From positions 1-64,000 of the forward strand of contig CAJYLO010000026.1 in assembly GCA_913776245.1 (NCBI GenBank): a stretch of 64,000 nucleotides of DNA, given 5' to 3'. The position numbers and the translations under genes were made by a program. Under the pieces are notes generated by a model that saw only the letters and a list, made by a program, of their open reading frames with translations, was not told the DNA's origin and searched no databases. Source of the DNA: an uncultured Chryseobacterium sp. (lineage in GTDB: Bacteria; Bacteroidota; Bacteroidia; Flavobacteriales; Weeksellaceae). Position 1 is the first letter of the stretch; each line of letters starts with the position of its first letter. Positions 44,094 to 53,679 of this stretch are shown in pieces.

Positions 44094-45538
44094 TAGAGTA
44101 ATTTTAAATTTTTAGCGCTCAGTCCAACTGCAAAAACACAGGCTAAAAGCCAGAAAATAATTGCTGCAAGAGAAAGAAACTGATGGGTTAAACTTTTTTT
44201 CAGTGAAGCAAATTCATACTGGAAATCCGGAAACTTCCGCCAGTTTTCGTGACCCACCATCGCAGGTTTTTCGCCTTCTTTGGGTTTGATATTGCTGATG
44301 TGTTCAATCTGCAGGTCATTCATTCTCTGTGCAAGTTTGTAACGGTATTCTTCCGCCTGGTTCTGAAATTGCTGATACGCAAAATAATCGGTTCCGGAAG
44401 CGGTCATAGAAAGGTTTTTAATCGCCATCACTGGATTAATAAACCCGAAAATTTCATTCAGTTTCTGCTGTTGATTGTATTGATTCTGAAGTTTTTTCAA
44501 ATGCTCAACATAGAGTTTTGCGCTAATTCTTTCACCTTCTTTCATCACAATTCCACCGTAATTCACAGGAAGTTCGTCGGTGGTTTTTACGTTGTATTTT
44601 ATTAGTAAAGAATCTTTAATATGTTTAAAGTGCGGGTCGTCGGGATTATGACTGTCGCCAACTTTCAGAACATCTTCTTCCACCTGCGTTTCAAAAGCGA
44701 TTCTTGACGGCGTAGGATAGAGATTCTGTGCTGCAAACTGAACTCCTTTTGGCAGAAAAACTACCAAGATGAGCCAGGAACCGATCAAACTTACCAAAGC
44801 AGTTGACGAAGCTTTGCTTTGGGCAGAAATCAAAACCGTGAGTGTACAGAAAAAGAAATAATACAGCATATACGCCGGGAAAATCACCAATAATCTTGAT
44901 ACAATATCAGCAAAATCACTGGCTTCCGCCCAGACTCCTATCAATAAAACCACGGGAATCACCGGAATCAAAAACACCAGAGAAAACTGGCACAGCCCGA
45001 GGATCTTTCCCCACAAAATAGCTTTTGGAGAAGCACCCTGAATGGTCAGAATTTTCAGCGTCGCATCTTCTCTTTCGCGGGAAATGAGTCCGAAACCGAG
45101 AAATAATATGATCAACGGAACAATCACCTGAAGGATAAATGCCGAACTGAAAGTACCGAAACGGACTAGTATTCCTGAACTTCCGGCTTCAGAAAGATTG
45201 GCCGTATTCTGTTTGTGCGCTTCAAGGAAAATAACATTTCCCAGATAATCATCCAGGCCATTATCAAAAATGCTCAGCGGATGCCCGATCCTGAAAACCA
45301 GATAGCCGTAATGTGCCATTCTGTGCGGATGTTTGTCGGGTCTGTGTTCCCAGTTGTCACGGGTTTCTTTGCGGTATTCTTTTACCTTAGAATAGTTTTC
45401 GCCGTAATTCATAAAACCGATTCCGATGCTCAGAAAGCAAAACAGGATAACGGTGGCGGCGATGAGCAGATTTTGTTTACTTTTAAACAAATCCTCCCGG
45501 GTTTTTCTTATTATTAGTTTCAGGTGTGAAAAAGCCAT
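44093..45538 (-). CDS. DUF3526-type ABC-2 permease, first subunit
   Basis: This 481-residue paralogue of the next gene contains the DUF3526 signature AFILQVIVPLIILFLGFGLISREREDATLKIL, six or so helices, and a long periplasmic part between residues about 270 and 440. It follows the TonB receptor by 3 nt. Pairs of such permeases plus one NBD make a full transporter. DUF3526 permeases are related to NosY, but no nos genes are here. Confidence 0.85.
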   Translation of the reverse strand: MAFSHLKLIIRKTREDLFKSKQNLLIAATVILFCFLSIGIGFMNYGENYSKVKEYRKETRDNWEHRPDKHPHRMAHYGYLVFRIGHPLSIFDNGLDDYLGNVIFLEAHKQNTANLSEAGSSGILVRFGTFSSAFILQVIVPLIILFLGFGLISREREDATLKILTIQGASPKAILWGKILGLCQFSLVFLIPVIPVVLLIGVWAEASDFADIVSRLLVIFPAYMLYYFFFCTLTVLISAQSKASSTALVSLIGSWLILVVFLPKGVQFAAQNLYPTPSRIAFETQVEEDVLKVGDSHNPDDPHFKHIKDSLLIKYNVKTTDELPVNYGGIVMKEGERISAKLYVEHLKKLQNQYNQQQKLNEIFGFINPVMAIKNLSMTASGTDYFAYQQFQNQAEEYRYKLAQRMNDLQIEHISNIKPKEGEKPAMVGHENWRKFPDFQYEFASLKKSLTHQFLSLAAIIFWLLACVFAVGLSAKNLKLL

Positions 45539-45541
45539 TGT

Positions 45542-47830
45542 TTAAATTTTGTAAGTTGCTGTGAATAGGTAATTTCTTGGTGCTCCTGGAAAAAGTCTCA
45601 GGTAATTCTGAGCGCCTACCCAATACGTTCTGTTCATGATATTATTTAGATTAAGGGAAAGTTGAATTTTGCTTTGAGGTACAGAATAATAAAGTGCAAC
45701 ATCCAGTGCAGTGTAAGCGGGAAGTTCAAAGCTTCTTGTGAACCACGGGATTTTTTTACTTTGATACAGCATTCCCGCACCAATTCCGAAGTCTTTTAAT
45801 GCCTGAATATTCGTAAAATTGTATCTCGTCCATAGATTAACAGAATTTTTTGACGTATTTTCTTTAGCCAAACCAATCAATGCAGGATTGGAATCATCCA
45901 GAACTTTAGCATCAATATAGCTGTAACCTGCATAAATGTGCCATTGCGGAAGAATATATCCGGTAAATTCTGCCTCAAAACCACGGCTTCTGTCCGCGCC
46001 ACGCTGAATCAGTTGGTCGGGTTCTGCAGGATTATTGGCATTCACCAGAATATTTTTCTGATTGATTTCATAGACTGAAAAACTTGCATCAATCTTTTTG
46101 AGAAATTTTGTTTTAACCCCAAGTTCCTTTAAATCAGATAACAAAGGTTTATATAATGAAGCGGAAATTGCTCCTGTGAAATTGGCTGTCTGAGGCATCA
46201 GTGAGATCGTATTAGATTGGGGCTGATATCCGGTAAGATAGGTTCCGTAGATATTAGTGCTTTCGGTGATGCTGTAAGTAAGACCGACTCTGTAGAGCAA
46301 TTTCTGATTTTTGAATGAGCTTTCTTGGGCTTTTTTGTAATTGGTAATATCCTGAAACCATTCTTGTCTCAATCCTGCTAAAAGTTTGAATTTTTTCCAG
46401 GTTAATAAATGCTGAATGTAGGCTGCGTGAGTGATTGTTAATGCCGGTGTTAAAGGATTGATAACATTTAAAACTGCGTAATCTTTTCCCTGATGATTTA
46501 ACGCTCCTGGTGTCAAATCAAAGGGATTGACGTTTGGTTTCGGAAGGGTAATTCCGTTGTAAATCATCGTTTGGTACAAAGCAGCATTGGACGGGTTATA
46601 AGATGAATTTACTGTTCCGTCTTTCATCAGAAAGCCTCTTGCCGCATCCTGTTTTCCTCCACTTTTTTTCTCCCAGATATGACTGTCATAACCAATTAGG
46701 GTTTGATGGTCAAAAGCTCCTGTTTTGTACGTGAAATTAAAATATGCATTAATGTTATCCACTGACCAGTGCTGGATTCTTTCCAGATACTGCATCATCG
46801 CCAGACTGGAAATCGGTTGGTTGTTAACGTCCGGAACAAAAGAATTTGTGGTTCTGGTTTCGTGTGTGTCTTCATCCCAAAATTGCTTCATATAAGAAGC
46901 ATTAAAACTGATGTTTTTATTGAAATGATGCGCCAGACTTCCCATTAAAGTTAAGTCTTTTGTTTTAAAATAATCTCCTGGTGCGCCTAGATTGAGACTA
47001 ATCGGCGTGCTGTTGAGATCGGTTTTTCCTGCAACGGCGCCGAAGATAGGTTGCCCGCGGTCGAGATTTCCGTTCATTTCATTGTAGATCATCTCTATAT
47101 TTACAGAAGTTTTATCATTCGGAATAAATGATAGGGAAGGTGCAATCAGAAGTCCGTTGTTTTTCACATGATCACGGAAAGATCTGGCATCCTGATGTGC
47201 TCCGTTGAATCGATACAAAAGTGTTTTGCCTTTATTCAAAGGACCAGTCAAATCTGTCGATAGTCGGTAGGTTTCAAAACTTCCACCTGACAAACTGATT
47301 TCATAACGAGGATTTGCCAAAGGTTTTTTGGTCACCATATTAATTGTACCGCCGGGATCTACACTGGACATAGTAATGCTTGCAGGACCTTTAAAAACTT
47401 CTACACGCTCGATATGCGGCGTCATTGGCTGAAGAAAATAATATTGCCTGGTACGCATACCATTAATGATTTGCCCTTCTTCGTTCTGACTGATTCCACG
47501 GATGCTGTATTGATTATAAAAACTGGCATTGGAAACACCTGCAATATTTTTAAGGACATCGCCCAGTCTGAAGGCTTGTCTGTCGGTGATGAGTTCTTTG
47601 GTAACGGTATTGAGTGTAAGAGGAATATCTTTATTTTTCATTGCAATCTTTGTGGCTGCAAATGAATAATCAGAAGTGTAATCTTTCGATTTTCTACCAA
47701 TGATTTCTACTGTTTGAATGGTTGTATCAATAGAATCTTTCTCTATTTCCTGAGCATGAAAAGATGTTGAAAATAAGAAAAGACTAAAGCATCCTACCTT
47801 AAAAGGTCTGGAGGAAATAAAATGGATCAT
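45542..47830 (-). CDS. TonB-dependent (siderophore-type) receptor
   Basis: The start at MIHFISSRPFKVGCFSLFLFSTSFHAQ gives 762 residues with a signal peptide; the frame to 47956 adds a non-typical hydrophobic extension. A TonB box-like TTIQTVEIIG lies at the N-terminus. The plug has NIAGVSNASFYNQYSIRGI and SSVDPGGTINMVTKKP, and the barrel ends in NRTYWVGAQNYLRLFPGAPRNYLFTATYKI. These fit TIGR01783-type siderophore receptors. It imports iron-siderophore or a similar metal complex across the outer membrane. It is coupled to an ABC exporter-type operon. Confidence 0.92.
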   Translation of the reverse strand: MIHFISSRPFKVGCFSLFLFSTSFHAQEIEKDSIDTTIQTVEIIGRKSKDYTSDYSFAATKIAMKNKDIPLTLNTVTKELITDRQAFRLGDVLKNIAGVSNASFYNQYSIRGISQNEEGQIINGMRTRQYYFLQPMTPHIERVEVFKGPASITMSSVDPGGTINMVTKKPLANPRYEISLSGGSFETYRLSTDLTGPLNKGKTLLYRFNGAHQDARSFRDHVKNNGLLIAPSLSFIPNDKTSVNIEMIYNEMNGNLDRGQPIFGAVAGKTDLNSTPISLNLGAPGDYFKTKDLTLMGSLAHHFNKNISFNASYMKQFWDEDTHETRTTNSFVPDVNNQPISSLAMMQYLERIQHWSVDNINAYFNFTYKTGAFDHQTLIGYDSHIWEKKSGGKQDAARGFLMKDGTVNSSYNPSNAALYQTMIYNGITLPKPNVNPFDLTPGALNHQGKDYAVLNVINPLTPALTITHAAYIQHLLTWKKFKLLAGLRQEWFQDITNYKKAQESSFKNQKLLYRVGLTYSITESTNIYGTYLTGYQPQSNTISLMPQTANFTGAISASLYKPLLSDLKELGVKTKFLKKIDASFSVYEINQKNILVNANNPAEPDQLIQRGADRSRGFEAEFTGYILPQWHIYAGYSYIDAKVLDDSNPALIGLAKENTSKNSVNLWTRYNFTNIQALKDFGIGAGMLYQSKKIPWFTRSFELPAYTALDVALYYSVPQSKIQLSLNLNNIMNRTYWVGAQNYLRLFPGAPRNYLFTATYKI

Positions 47831-47999
47831 TCCCGGTTTATAAGATTTAAATGATATAAAATAGATGAATAGGTATTCTGAAATACCTTTTTGAACAAAG
47901 AATATTTTAAACTGGATTAATAAAATATTCCAAAATACGATCATCACAGATTTCAAAAATCTGCAATAAAAAAGTTCTGGTTTAAAAGAAAAACTAAAA

Positions 48000-48341
48000 T
48001 TATGAAAACGCAGGTGGTGCTCTCGAAGAAAAATAATCGAGGAGGCAACGATAGGTTTTTACCTTTGGCTGAGGTAGTTCGCCGGTTGGCTCTTCAAAAA
48101 TAGGAAAATCCAGCAAAGCTAATTCAGGAAGCAAAATATGATTCATCTGAAAATGAAGTGCACATTGGCAGTCATTGTCTTGGGAAATTTCAGATCCGGT
48201 TTTTGATTTTTTTTGTTTAGAATTCTCTGAATCACTTAGGTGATGACTAGAATGCTCTATAGTAACCGCTAGTCCACTCACGTTGTATATCAACATAAGC
48301 ATCATAGAAAAAACAAAGAAATTCTTGATTGTTTTAGGCAT
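48000..48341 (-). CDS. Small His-rich membrane protein upstream of the TonB receptor
   Basis: The start at MPKTIKNFFVFSMMLMLIYNVSG gives 113 residues. The predicted membrane or signal segment is followed by a metal-ligand-rich stretch EHSSHHLSDSENSKQKKSKTG and a DNDCQCALHF cysteine pair. Its position 5' of the TonB receptor and its ligand content suggest metal (iron or copper) handling. I do not recognise a named family, though DUF2946-type proteins look similar in layout. Confidence 0.65.
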   Translation of the reverse strand: MPKTIKNFFVFSMMLMLIYNVSGLAVTIEHSSHHLSDSENSKQKKSKTGSEISQDNDCQCALHFQMNHILLPELALLDFPIFEEPTGELPQPKVKTYRCLLDYFSSRAPPAFS

Positions 48342-48350
48342 AGAGAAATG

Positions 48351-48358
48351 CAAAAGTA
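48351..48358 (-). promoter_or_regulatory. Candidate -7 box (TACTTTTG) of the TonB receptor operon
   Basis: The minus-strand TACTTTTG matches TAnnTTTG, 9 nt before the chosen start at 48341. No obvious Fur-like operator was seen. Confidence 0.45.
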
Positions 48359-48372
48359 AACTAAAATTGGAC

Positions 48373-48407
48373 TGCCCCCAAAAAAAGTTAGACACTTTTT
48401 AGGGGCA
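48373..48407. other. Hairpin, possible terminator or IS-end remnant
   Basis: TGCCCC (48373-48378) pairs with GGGGCA (48402-48407), and AAAAAGT (48382-48388) with ACTTTTT (48394-48400). The CTGCCCCCAAAAA start also resembles ends of IS3-family elements in Flavobacteriia from memory; no transposase is here. Confidence 0.4.
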
Positions 48408-48610
48408 TTTTTATTATTTTCAACCCAAAATGCTGTAAGTGTTAAAACTTTAATAATAGTGCATCTTTAATTCTGAAGCTATATGCTGTTTTTTTTGCAG
48501 CTTCTCTTTAGTTTCAAATGATGGGTCTTTCCGGACAAAACATAAAAGATTCAATTAGTAAATTTTATACTAAAACAGTTAGTTCTTCCACCTTTTATTT
48601 CTAAGAAGAA

Positions 48611-49558
48611 TTAATTATTGCCTGGCTGATCTCTTTTTAATTCTCTTTCAATTTCATTAATTTCAGGTAGCGGGATGTCGTATCCATCAGCCACACATTC
48701 GATTGTTCGGTCGTCAGTCAGGTCACCAACCTTATTGATGAAAAGGCTGTTACTCTCTGCCAGGAATTTCAGAAACTGGCTGTAATAATTATCTTTTCCT
48801 ATCAGTGGAGGATTATAAGATGCTCTCTTGTCGTCATTCACGATAATATCATTAAAATCGGTATTCATCAGAACGGTCTGGAAGAAAGATTCAGCAGGGA
48901 GTAGGGTGTGCAAGTAATAGTCCTCAAATTCCATTACCTTCTCATTGTTAGTAAGAAAAGAACAGGTGTCTCTGGTAAAAATAAACCATTTGCCACCTAT
49001 GTATGGTGTGACGTTTTTCATAAAATCCCTTTTATAGATAAGCGAGGAAATCCTGTGGGTCAATTCTGTAAAGTGATTCTGGATCCTTTGCAATGTGTCG
49101 GGTCTGTAAAACTTCTGATCATAATAAAAGATGTAATTTCTTCCCGCATTGACCGTCAGAAATTGCCGGATAATTTGCTGGGACCTCAATGGGAGGTCTT
49201 CGCCACTTAGATTGATCAGGTAGTCCCAATGCTTGCTGGCATTAAGTAAGAATTCCATGGCGTTAAGCTCCGCCTGGATCATGCTAAATCCCCCTGAGAC
49301 GATATTCATACTTTCCAGTATATAGACATTCGGATATTGAACGACATAATCCTGGATCGTTTCCGTTGTTTCGGCACTGGCTTTCCGGTCGATGTGTATC
49401 AGGTAGAATTGGTCACGGGTATATATTTTTTCAAGCAAGGTCTTGAAGGCCTCGGGTCGCTGATGTACCATGATAAAATAAGCTATACGAACCTGTAGTC
49501 CGGAATGTCTTTCGTTGGTCTGAGGAAGGGTCTGGGGTATAGTTGAATGGGTCTGCAT
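48611..49558 (-). CDS. GT14-like glycosyltransferase (beta-1,6-GlcNAc transferase type)
   Basis: I prefer the ATG at 49556-49558 (MQTHSTIPQTLP; 315 residues); an upstream ATG at 49591 is possible. Family motifs are AYFIMVHQRPEAFKTLLEKIY, FYLIHIDRKAS, YLINLSGEDLPLRS (the NxSGxDxPL motif of core-2/I-branching enzymes) and IGGKWFIFTRDTCSFL, with PAESFFQTVLMNT for the acceptor site. It transfers GlcNAc or xylose-type sugars from UDP-sugars to a surface glycan. It is alone in this region, without a glycan gene cluster. Confidence 0.85.
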   Translation of the reverse strand: MQTHSTIPQTLPQTNERHSGLQVRIAYFIMVHQRPEAFKTLLEKIYTRDQFYLIHIDRKASAETTETIQDYVVQYPNVYILESMNIVSGGFSMIQAELNAMEFLLNASKHWDYLINLSGEDLPLRSQQIIRQFLTVNAGRNYIFYYDQKFYRPDTLQRIQNHFTELTHRISSLIYKRDFMKNVTPYIGGKWFIFTRDTCSFLTNNEKVMEFEDYYLHTLLPAESFFQTVLMNTDFNDIIVNDDKRASYNPPLIGKDNYYSQFLKFLAESNSLFINKVGDLTDDRTIECVADGYDIPLPEINEIERELKRDQPGNN

Positions 49559-49591
49559 ATTTACGGAATTTAGATCATCCGCACTGTGCAA

Positions 49592-49990
49592 ATAATATTT
49601 CTGTGTGCGTAATGTACGAATAAAATAATGATAATCAACTATTTATATTTTTTAATTTTGAGGAAAATTCATTTACATTTGCAAAGTATTCATAAAGAAA
49701 GGTTCCTGCCTTTGCTTAACCGGTTCCACGGCACGAACCGGTCTTGCTTCTCCAGTTTCCCATTTATAGATCAGATTTTTTAATGATATTGAGAACAGTG
49801 CTTCCTTTGATCTTAAAAAATGATGCGGTATTGCAGGCCAGGATAGTATTCAGACTATCGGTGAGCTGTGCAAAGTATGATAGACCTATCGTGTAACATT
49901 ACATTTTGTTCGCTCTATCAAAATTTTCAACAAAAAATGAAATCTGTAAAGTGTACAGATCTTATTATATTAATTTTTAATTTTATTACA
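49592..49990. other. Intergenic region upstream of cspA
   Basis: ACCGGTTC (49719-49726) pairs with GAACCGGT (49735-49742) as an 8-bp hairpin. A minus frame 49764 to about 49893 is open but has no start codon, so I do not call it. The 49868-49990 leader precedes the cold-shock gene. It is long and AT-rich, and may act as the thermosensitive 5' leader seen for cold-shock genes. That is an inference. Confidence 0.45.
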
Positions 49991-50185
49991 ATGCAAAAAG
50001 GCACCGTAAAATTTTTCAACGAGGCAAAAGGCTTCGGTTTCATCGCACCATCAGAAGGTGGCGCAGATATATTTGTACATACTTCAGGACTTGAGTCACG
50101 AGGCATCCGTGAAAACGACGAGGTTGTTTTCAATGTACAGAAAGGAGACAGAGGTTTAAGCGCTATCAACGTTAAACTGGCATAA
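49991..50185 (+). CDS. Cold shock protein (CspA family)
   Basis: The start at MQKGTVKFFNEAKGFGFIAP gives 64 residues, the normal size. RNP1 is KGFGFI (13-18) and RNP2 is DIFVH (26-30). It is a single-stranded RNA/DNA-binding RNA chaperone. The longer frame from 49868 translates leader DNA. A terminator-like hairpin follows at 50225. Confidence 0.95.
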   Translation: MQKGTVKFFNEAKGFGFIAPSEGGADIFVHTSGLESRGIRENDEVVFNVQKGDRGLSAINVKLA

Positions 50186-50224
50186 TCTGAGCAATATAGT
50201 AATTTATTGTTAGTTATATTACCG

Positions 50225-50251
50225 GCCTCCCGCATATTGCGAGAGGCTTTT
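50225..50251 (+). terminator. Intrinsic terminator after cspA
   Basis: GCCTC (50225-50229) pairs with GAGGC (50243-50247), with inner CGCA/TGCG pairs and one mismatch, followed by TTTT. It ends the cold-shock transcript. Confidence 0.7.
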
Positions 50252-50302
50252 ATCTTTTTCATCAATACATCTTTTAGCATTCAATTCATAATCAAAAACA
50301 TC

Positions 50303-50761
50303 ATGCAGATCATCAATAATTTCGAAGAATATAAGTTACTGGAAGGAGTCCTTGTAGGAAGTTCCCCGTGGCACACGATCGATCAGAAGCAGATCGACCG
50401 ATTTGCCAAAGCTACTATGGACCACCAGTGGATACACGTTGACGAGGAAAGGGCAGCCAATGAAAGTCCTTACGGATCAACTATAGCCCACGGATATCTG
50501 ACGCTTTCATTGATTCCTTATTTGTGGAAGCAAATAGCATCGGTACAAAATGTCAGCCTTGAGGTCAACTATGGGATCGAAGACCTGAGATTCGGAGTAC
50601 CTGTGAAAGTAAATTCCAGAGTATCATTACAGGCAACGATCAGATCGGTCAAAGATCTGCGAGGAATGGTCAAAGTAGTTGTCGGTGCCAGACTTGTCGT
50701 TGAGAATGAATCAAGGCCTGCCTACACGGGTGATGTTGTATTTCTGTATCAATTCAAATAG
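50303..50761 (+). CDS. MaoC-family dehydratase ((R)-specific enoyl-CoA hydratase)
   Basis: The start at MQIINNFEEYKLLEGVLVG gives 152 residues. The hydratase-2 motif is FAKATMDHQWIHVDEERA with the catalytic D/H pair, and SPYGSTIAHGYLTLSLIPYL is the conserved loop. It hydrates trans-2-enoyl-CoA to (R)-3-hydroxyacyl-CoA. It is probably not linked to a PHA cluster here. The ChaA gene follows 42 nt on. Confidence 0.88.
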   Translation: MQIINNFEEYKLLEGVLVGSSPWHTIDQKQIDRFAKATMDHQWIHVDEERAANESPYGSTIAHGYLTLSLIPYLWKQIASVQNVSLEVNYGIEDLRFGVPVKVNSRVSLQATIRSVKDLRGMVKVVVGARLVVENESRPAYTGDVVFLYQFK

Positions 50762-50803
50762 AAATTTTACATTATTCAGGAATTTAGATTGACCATTATT
50801 TTT

Positions 50804-51895
50804 ATGAAACACATTAAATATTTGCATTACTGGACGATTGTCATACCGATTTTATCCTGGCTCTTCTATTTTGGTAGTTTCTTCTTTTCGTCTGGCTATT
50901 ATTCGGTACTGCTTACGGCCCTTCTGCTGGGAAGCGTGATCACTGCCGTCTACCACTCTGAAGTATTGGCGCACCGGTTGGGCGAGCCTTTCGGCACACT
51001 GCTTCTTGCCTTTGCGATCACTGTCATAGAGGTGGGATTGATCATTTCCATTATGCTCGGTGCCAAAGGTCTGGAAACCATTACCCTGGCAAGGGATACG
51101 GTGTTTGCGGCTGTAATGCTTATACTCAATGGTATTATCGGAATTTGCATCGTCATAGGATCACTGCGATACAGGGAGCAGGCATTTACTTTGAAAGGTG
51201 TGAGTACGGCCTTAATTACCTTGACCGCGGTGGTAGTGTTTGTCTTGATCCTGCCTAATTACACCGTGAGTCACGGCGGTGGAGAATATACCTCTTTTCA
51301 GCTGCTGTTTATTGCAGTAATCTGTCTCTTCCTATATCTGGGATTCACGATGGTGCAGACGATCAGGCATCGGAGTTTTTTCCGGTCTCCACAGAAAGAA
51401 GATACGATTCAGAATAATGATGCTGAAATTAAAGTTAGCAACAAAAGAAGCTACATTAGTGTTTTAATGCTTATTATAAGCTTGGGAATAGTTGTGATGA
51501 TGGCCAAGCTGCTTTCGAAGGATGTCGAATATCTTGTGACGGCAGTAGGCGCTCCGAAATCTGTGGTCGGAATTATTATCGCAGGAATTGTTTTACTGCC
51601 TGAAGCGCTTGCAGCTGTGAGAGCAGCCGGAAATGATGAGATACAGACTTCTCTTAATCTGGCATTCGGCTCTGCTCTGGCCAGCATCGGACTCAGCATT
51701 CCTGCCATTGCGATTATTTCGGTCATTAGTGGTATCAGGATGACCTTGGGAATTGACATTAAGTCGACAGTATTGCTGGGACTTTCCCTCTTTATCATTA
51801 CGGTCTCCCTGGCTACAGGAAAAACCAACATTATGCAGGGCGTTGTACTGGTAGGAATCTTTCTGATTTACCTTTTCACATCGATTGTCCCCTAG
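50804..51895 (+). CDS. Ca2+/H+ (or Na+/H+) antiporter, ChaA type
   Basis: The start at MKHIKYLHYWTIVIPILSWLF gives 363 residues with about eleven helices. The first alpha repeat has GEPFGTLLLAFAITVIEVGLIISIM with the acidic residue and the second has PEALAAVRAAGNDEIQTSLNLAFGSALASIGLS, the CaCA signature. Family members in E. coli exchange sodium or calcium for protons in the inner membrane. Confidence 0.9.
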   Translation: MKHIKYLHYWTIVIPILSWLFYFGSFFFSSGYYSVLLTALLLGSVITAVYHSEVLAHRLGEPFGTLLLAFAITVIEVGLIISIMLGAKGLETITLARDTVFAAVMLILNGIIGICIVIGSLRYREQAFTLKGVSTALITLTAVVVFVLILPNYTVSHGGGEYTSFQLLFIAVICLFLYLGFTMVQTIRHRSFFRSPQKEDTIQNNDAEIKVSNKRSYISVLMLIISLGIVVMMAKLLSKDVEYLVTAVGAPKSVVGIIIAGIVLLPEALAAVRAAGNDEIQTSLNLAFGSALASIGLSIPAIAIISVISGIRMTLGIDIKSTVLLGLSLFIITVSLATGKTNIMQGVVLVGIFLIYLFTSIVP

Positions 51896-51988
51896 AAGTA
51901 ATATTAGTAGTAAAATTTATTTCTGTCAACAGTCATAAACTAAAAACGAGGTATTAATGACCTTCATTATGAATTAAAAAGCAGGAAA

Positions 51989-52446
51989 ATGATCGATGAA
52001 AGATATTTAAGATCTCATGGTGCGGTAGAAAAGAAATTTACAGCTGGTTCTTGCATCTTTAGTCACGGAATCATTCAAAACCATTATTACCAGATCATTC
52101 ACGATATTGTCAAACTTTCCAATACAGGTTATGATGCCAACGATATGACCTTTCAATTATTAAGAAGTGGAGAAGAGATCAGTCTGTATTCTGTGTTTGT
52201 TGAGATGCCTTCACTTCATCATGACGTAGCACTTACCGACTGCCGAATACTTGTCATGCAAAAGGATAACTTAATCACATGATCGAGCGGAACAAAGTTT
52301 TAAGGTTGGTGGTTTTGAAAGAGCTTTCAAATGATTTGTATGGTCAGCCGCTCAAGAGCTGCTGTTATATCACAGATAGTGCTGAAAACAAGGTTGAACA
52401 GCTGTTCCACAGCCTAAAGTTTGATCTTTATAGACGTTTTCCATAA
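51989..52446 (+). pseudogene. Crp/Fnr-type regulator, broken and truncated
   Basis: The first frame (to 52282) begins MIDERYLRSHGAVEKKFTAGSCIF and reads VALTDCRILVMQKDN, as in the Crp/Fnr cNMP-binding domain. One missing base near 52269 shifts the frame. The second frame continues NHMIERNKVLRLVVLKELSNDLY and ITDSAENKVEQLFHSLK, as in the dimerisation helix and beyond. Similarity ends about 52425, so the HTH domain is lost. The end abuts the truncated minus-strand hydrolase gene, so a deletion probably joined them. Confidence 0.8.
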
Positions 52447-53077
52447 TGAAACCCAGCAGTTGTGCCGCAGTATTACAGTGTCGGGAGACGCTACCCGGGA
52501 GAGCTTTTAGTTTGACATTATGCAGATCACGGTAAAGATCCTCTCGGCTGTATTTTGTGTGAACGGAATCTAAGATAAAAGGGATATCGTCAGGATCTGA
52601 GTTTCCGAAAAGGTCTTTATCCGGCATCCAGTTAGGTAATCCGGATGTGAGATTTGCCAGATTGAGCAGCATTATTGGTTTTCCATCATATTCCAAATTA
52701 GGATAATCTTCCTTCAAATACTTACGGATATCATCGTTAAGGTTCACTTTTTTATCAAGGACAGCCTTCGCCAATAGAGTAGCTCCAAATGTTTTTGTAA
52801 TAGAAGCCAGTTCGTATACTGTATTTCCTGTCGGCAGTTTCTGGTTATCTTTTCCGGTTGAACCGTAATTGTAAAGAAAGGGCTTTCCAATCTGAATAAT
52901 GCCTACCGAAATACCCATCCTGGAACTATTTTTCATAAAGGCAGAAACTGATCTTTCTACCAAAGAATCCAATGCAGTTCTCAATGGGTTATCTGTAGGT
53001 ATCCTTATCTAATCGTTTTGAGCAAAACAGAATGATACATTTGTCAGAAGCGTTAAAAATAAGAATATCTTTTTCAT
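52370..53077 (-). pseudogene. Beta-lactamase-family serine hydrolase, broken at both ends
   Basis: A signal peptide frame starts at the ATG complementary to 53075-53077 (MKKIFLFLTLLTNVSFCFAQ). It hits an in-frame TAG at codon 23 (53009-53011) and continues IRIPTDNPLRTALDSLVERS. Domain motifs include the SxxK serine in ELASITKTFGATLLAK and LLNLANLTSGLPNWMP. The YxN-type region is altered. The C-terminus after FIMENVYKDQT is unrelated and runs into the Crp/Fnr remnant. Functional members are about 350 residues or more, so this is truncated. Confidence 0.82.
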
Positions 53078-53679
53078 TTTGTAAATTGTAAGATTTGGTA
53101 TGACTTGCTATCTCTACTATGACAGTTTGATACTAACCCATATTACATCGAATGCTGATATTTTTTTTTTTTTAAACAAATGGCTTAAAAAATTGATTAT
53201 AGAAGAATGTCAGTACTTAACTTACGATCCAGATAAATGAACTTCAAGATTATCTATATTGTCTCAAATAGTTGGAAATCTACTCAGTTCCGTATTTATG
53301 TTTTATTACCTTTTTCGTTTGCCCCACAGCTGTCTTGAATGCCTGTTCTTTTATGTTGCTACTGAATTTGTGATAAGGAATGCTTAAATCAGATGTTGAC
53401 TTCATACATTTATTCCTTACAGATCATTACATACTCCCTAGCCGCCGTTCCGAAGGTCGTATTTTTAAAATTCTAGAGAAGCTGTAATTCTAAAGTTGTC
53501 AGTTCTACTTCAAAATTAGAGTTTTTGTTCCACTTTACATCATATAAGTGATTCAGTATAAGTGCGTTTGAAAATTAGATTATAACAATTACCAATTAGC
53601 CTACTTTTTACCGAACGACAATCAAGAATTTTTGTACTTGAGATTAAAGTCAGTTTTTAGAAATAATTTAAAAAAAATT
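53078..53679. other. Intergenic region with a T-run and a minor frame
   Basis: A T tract lies at 53161-53173. A minus frame 53280-53405 gives 41 residues (MKSTSDLSIPYHKFSSNIKE...) with protein-like composition, but it is short and unrecognised. It may be a fragment of a lost gene. No other gene is seen. Confidence 0.4.

Noticed and set aside
49764..49893. Open minus frame upstream of cspA
   Set aside because: No start codon in reach and too short; may be a relic, but not supportable.
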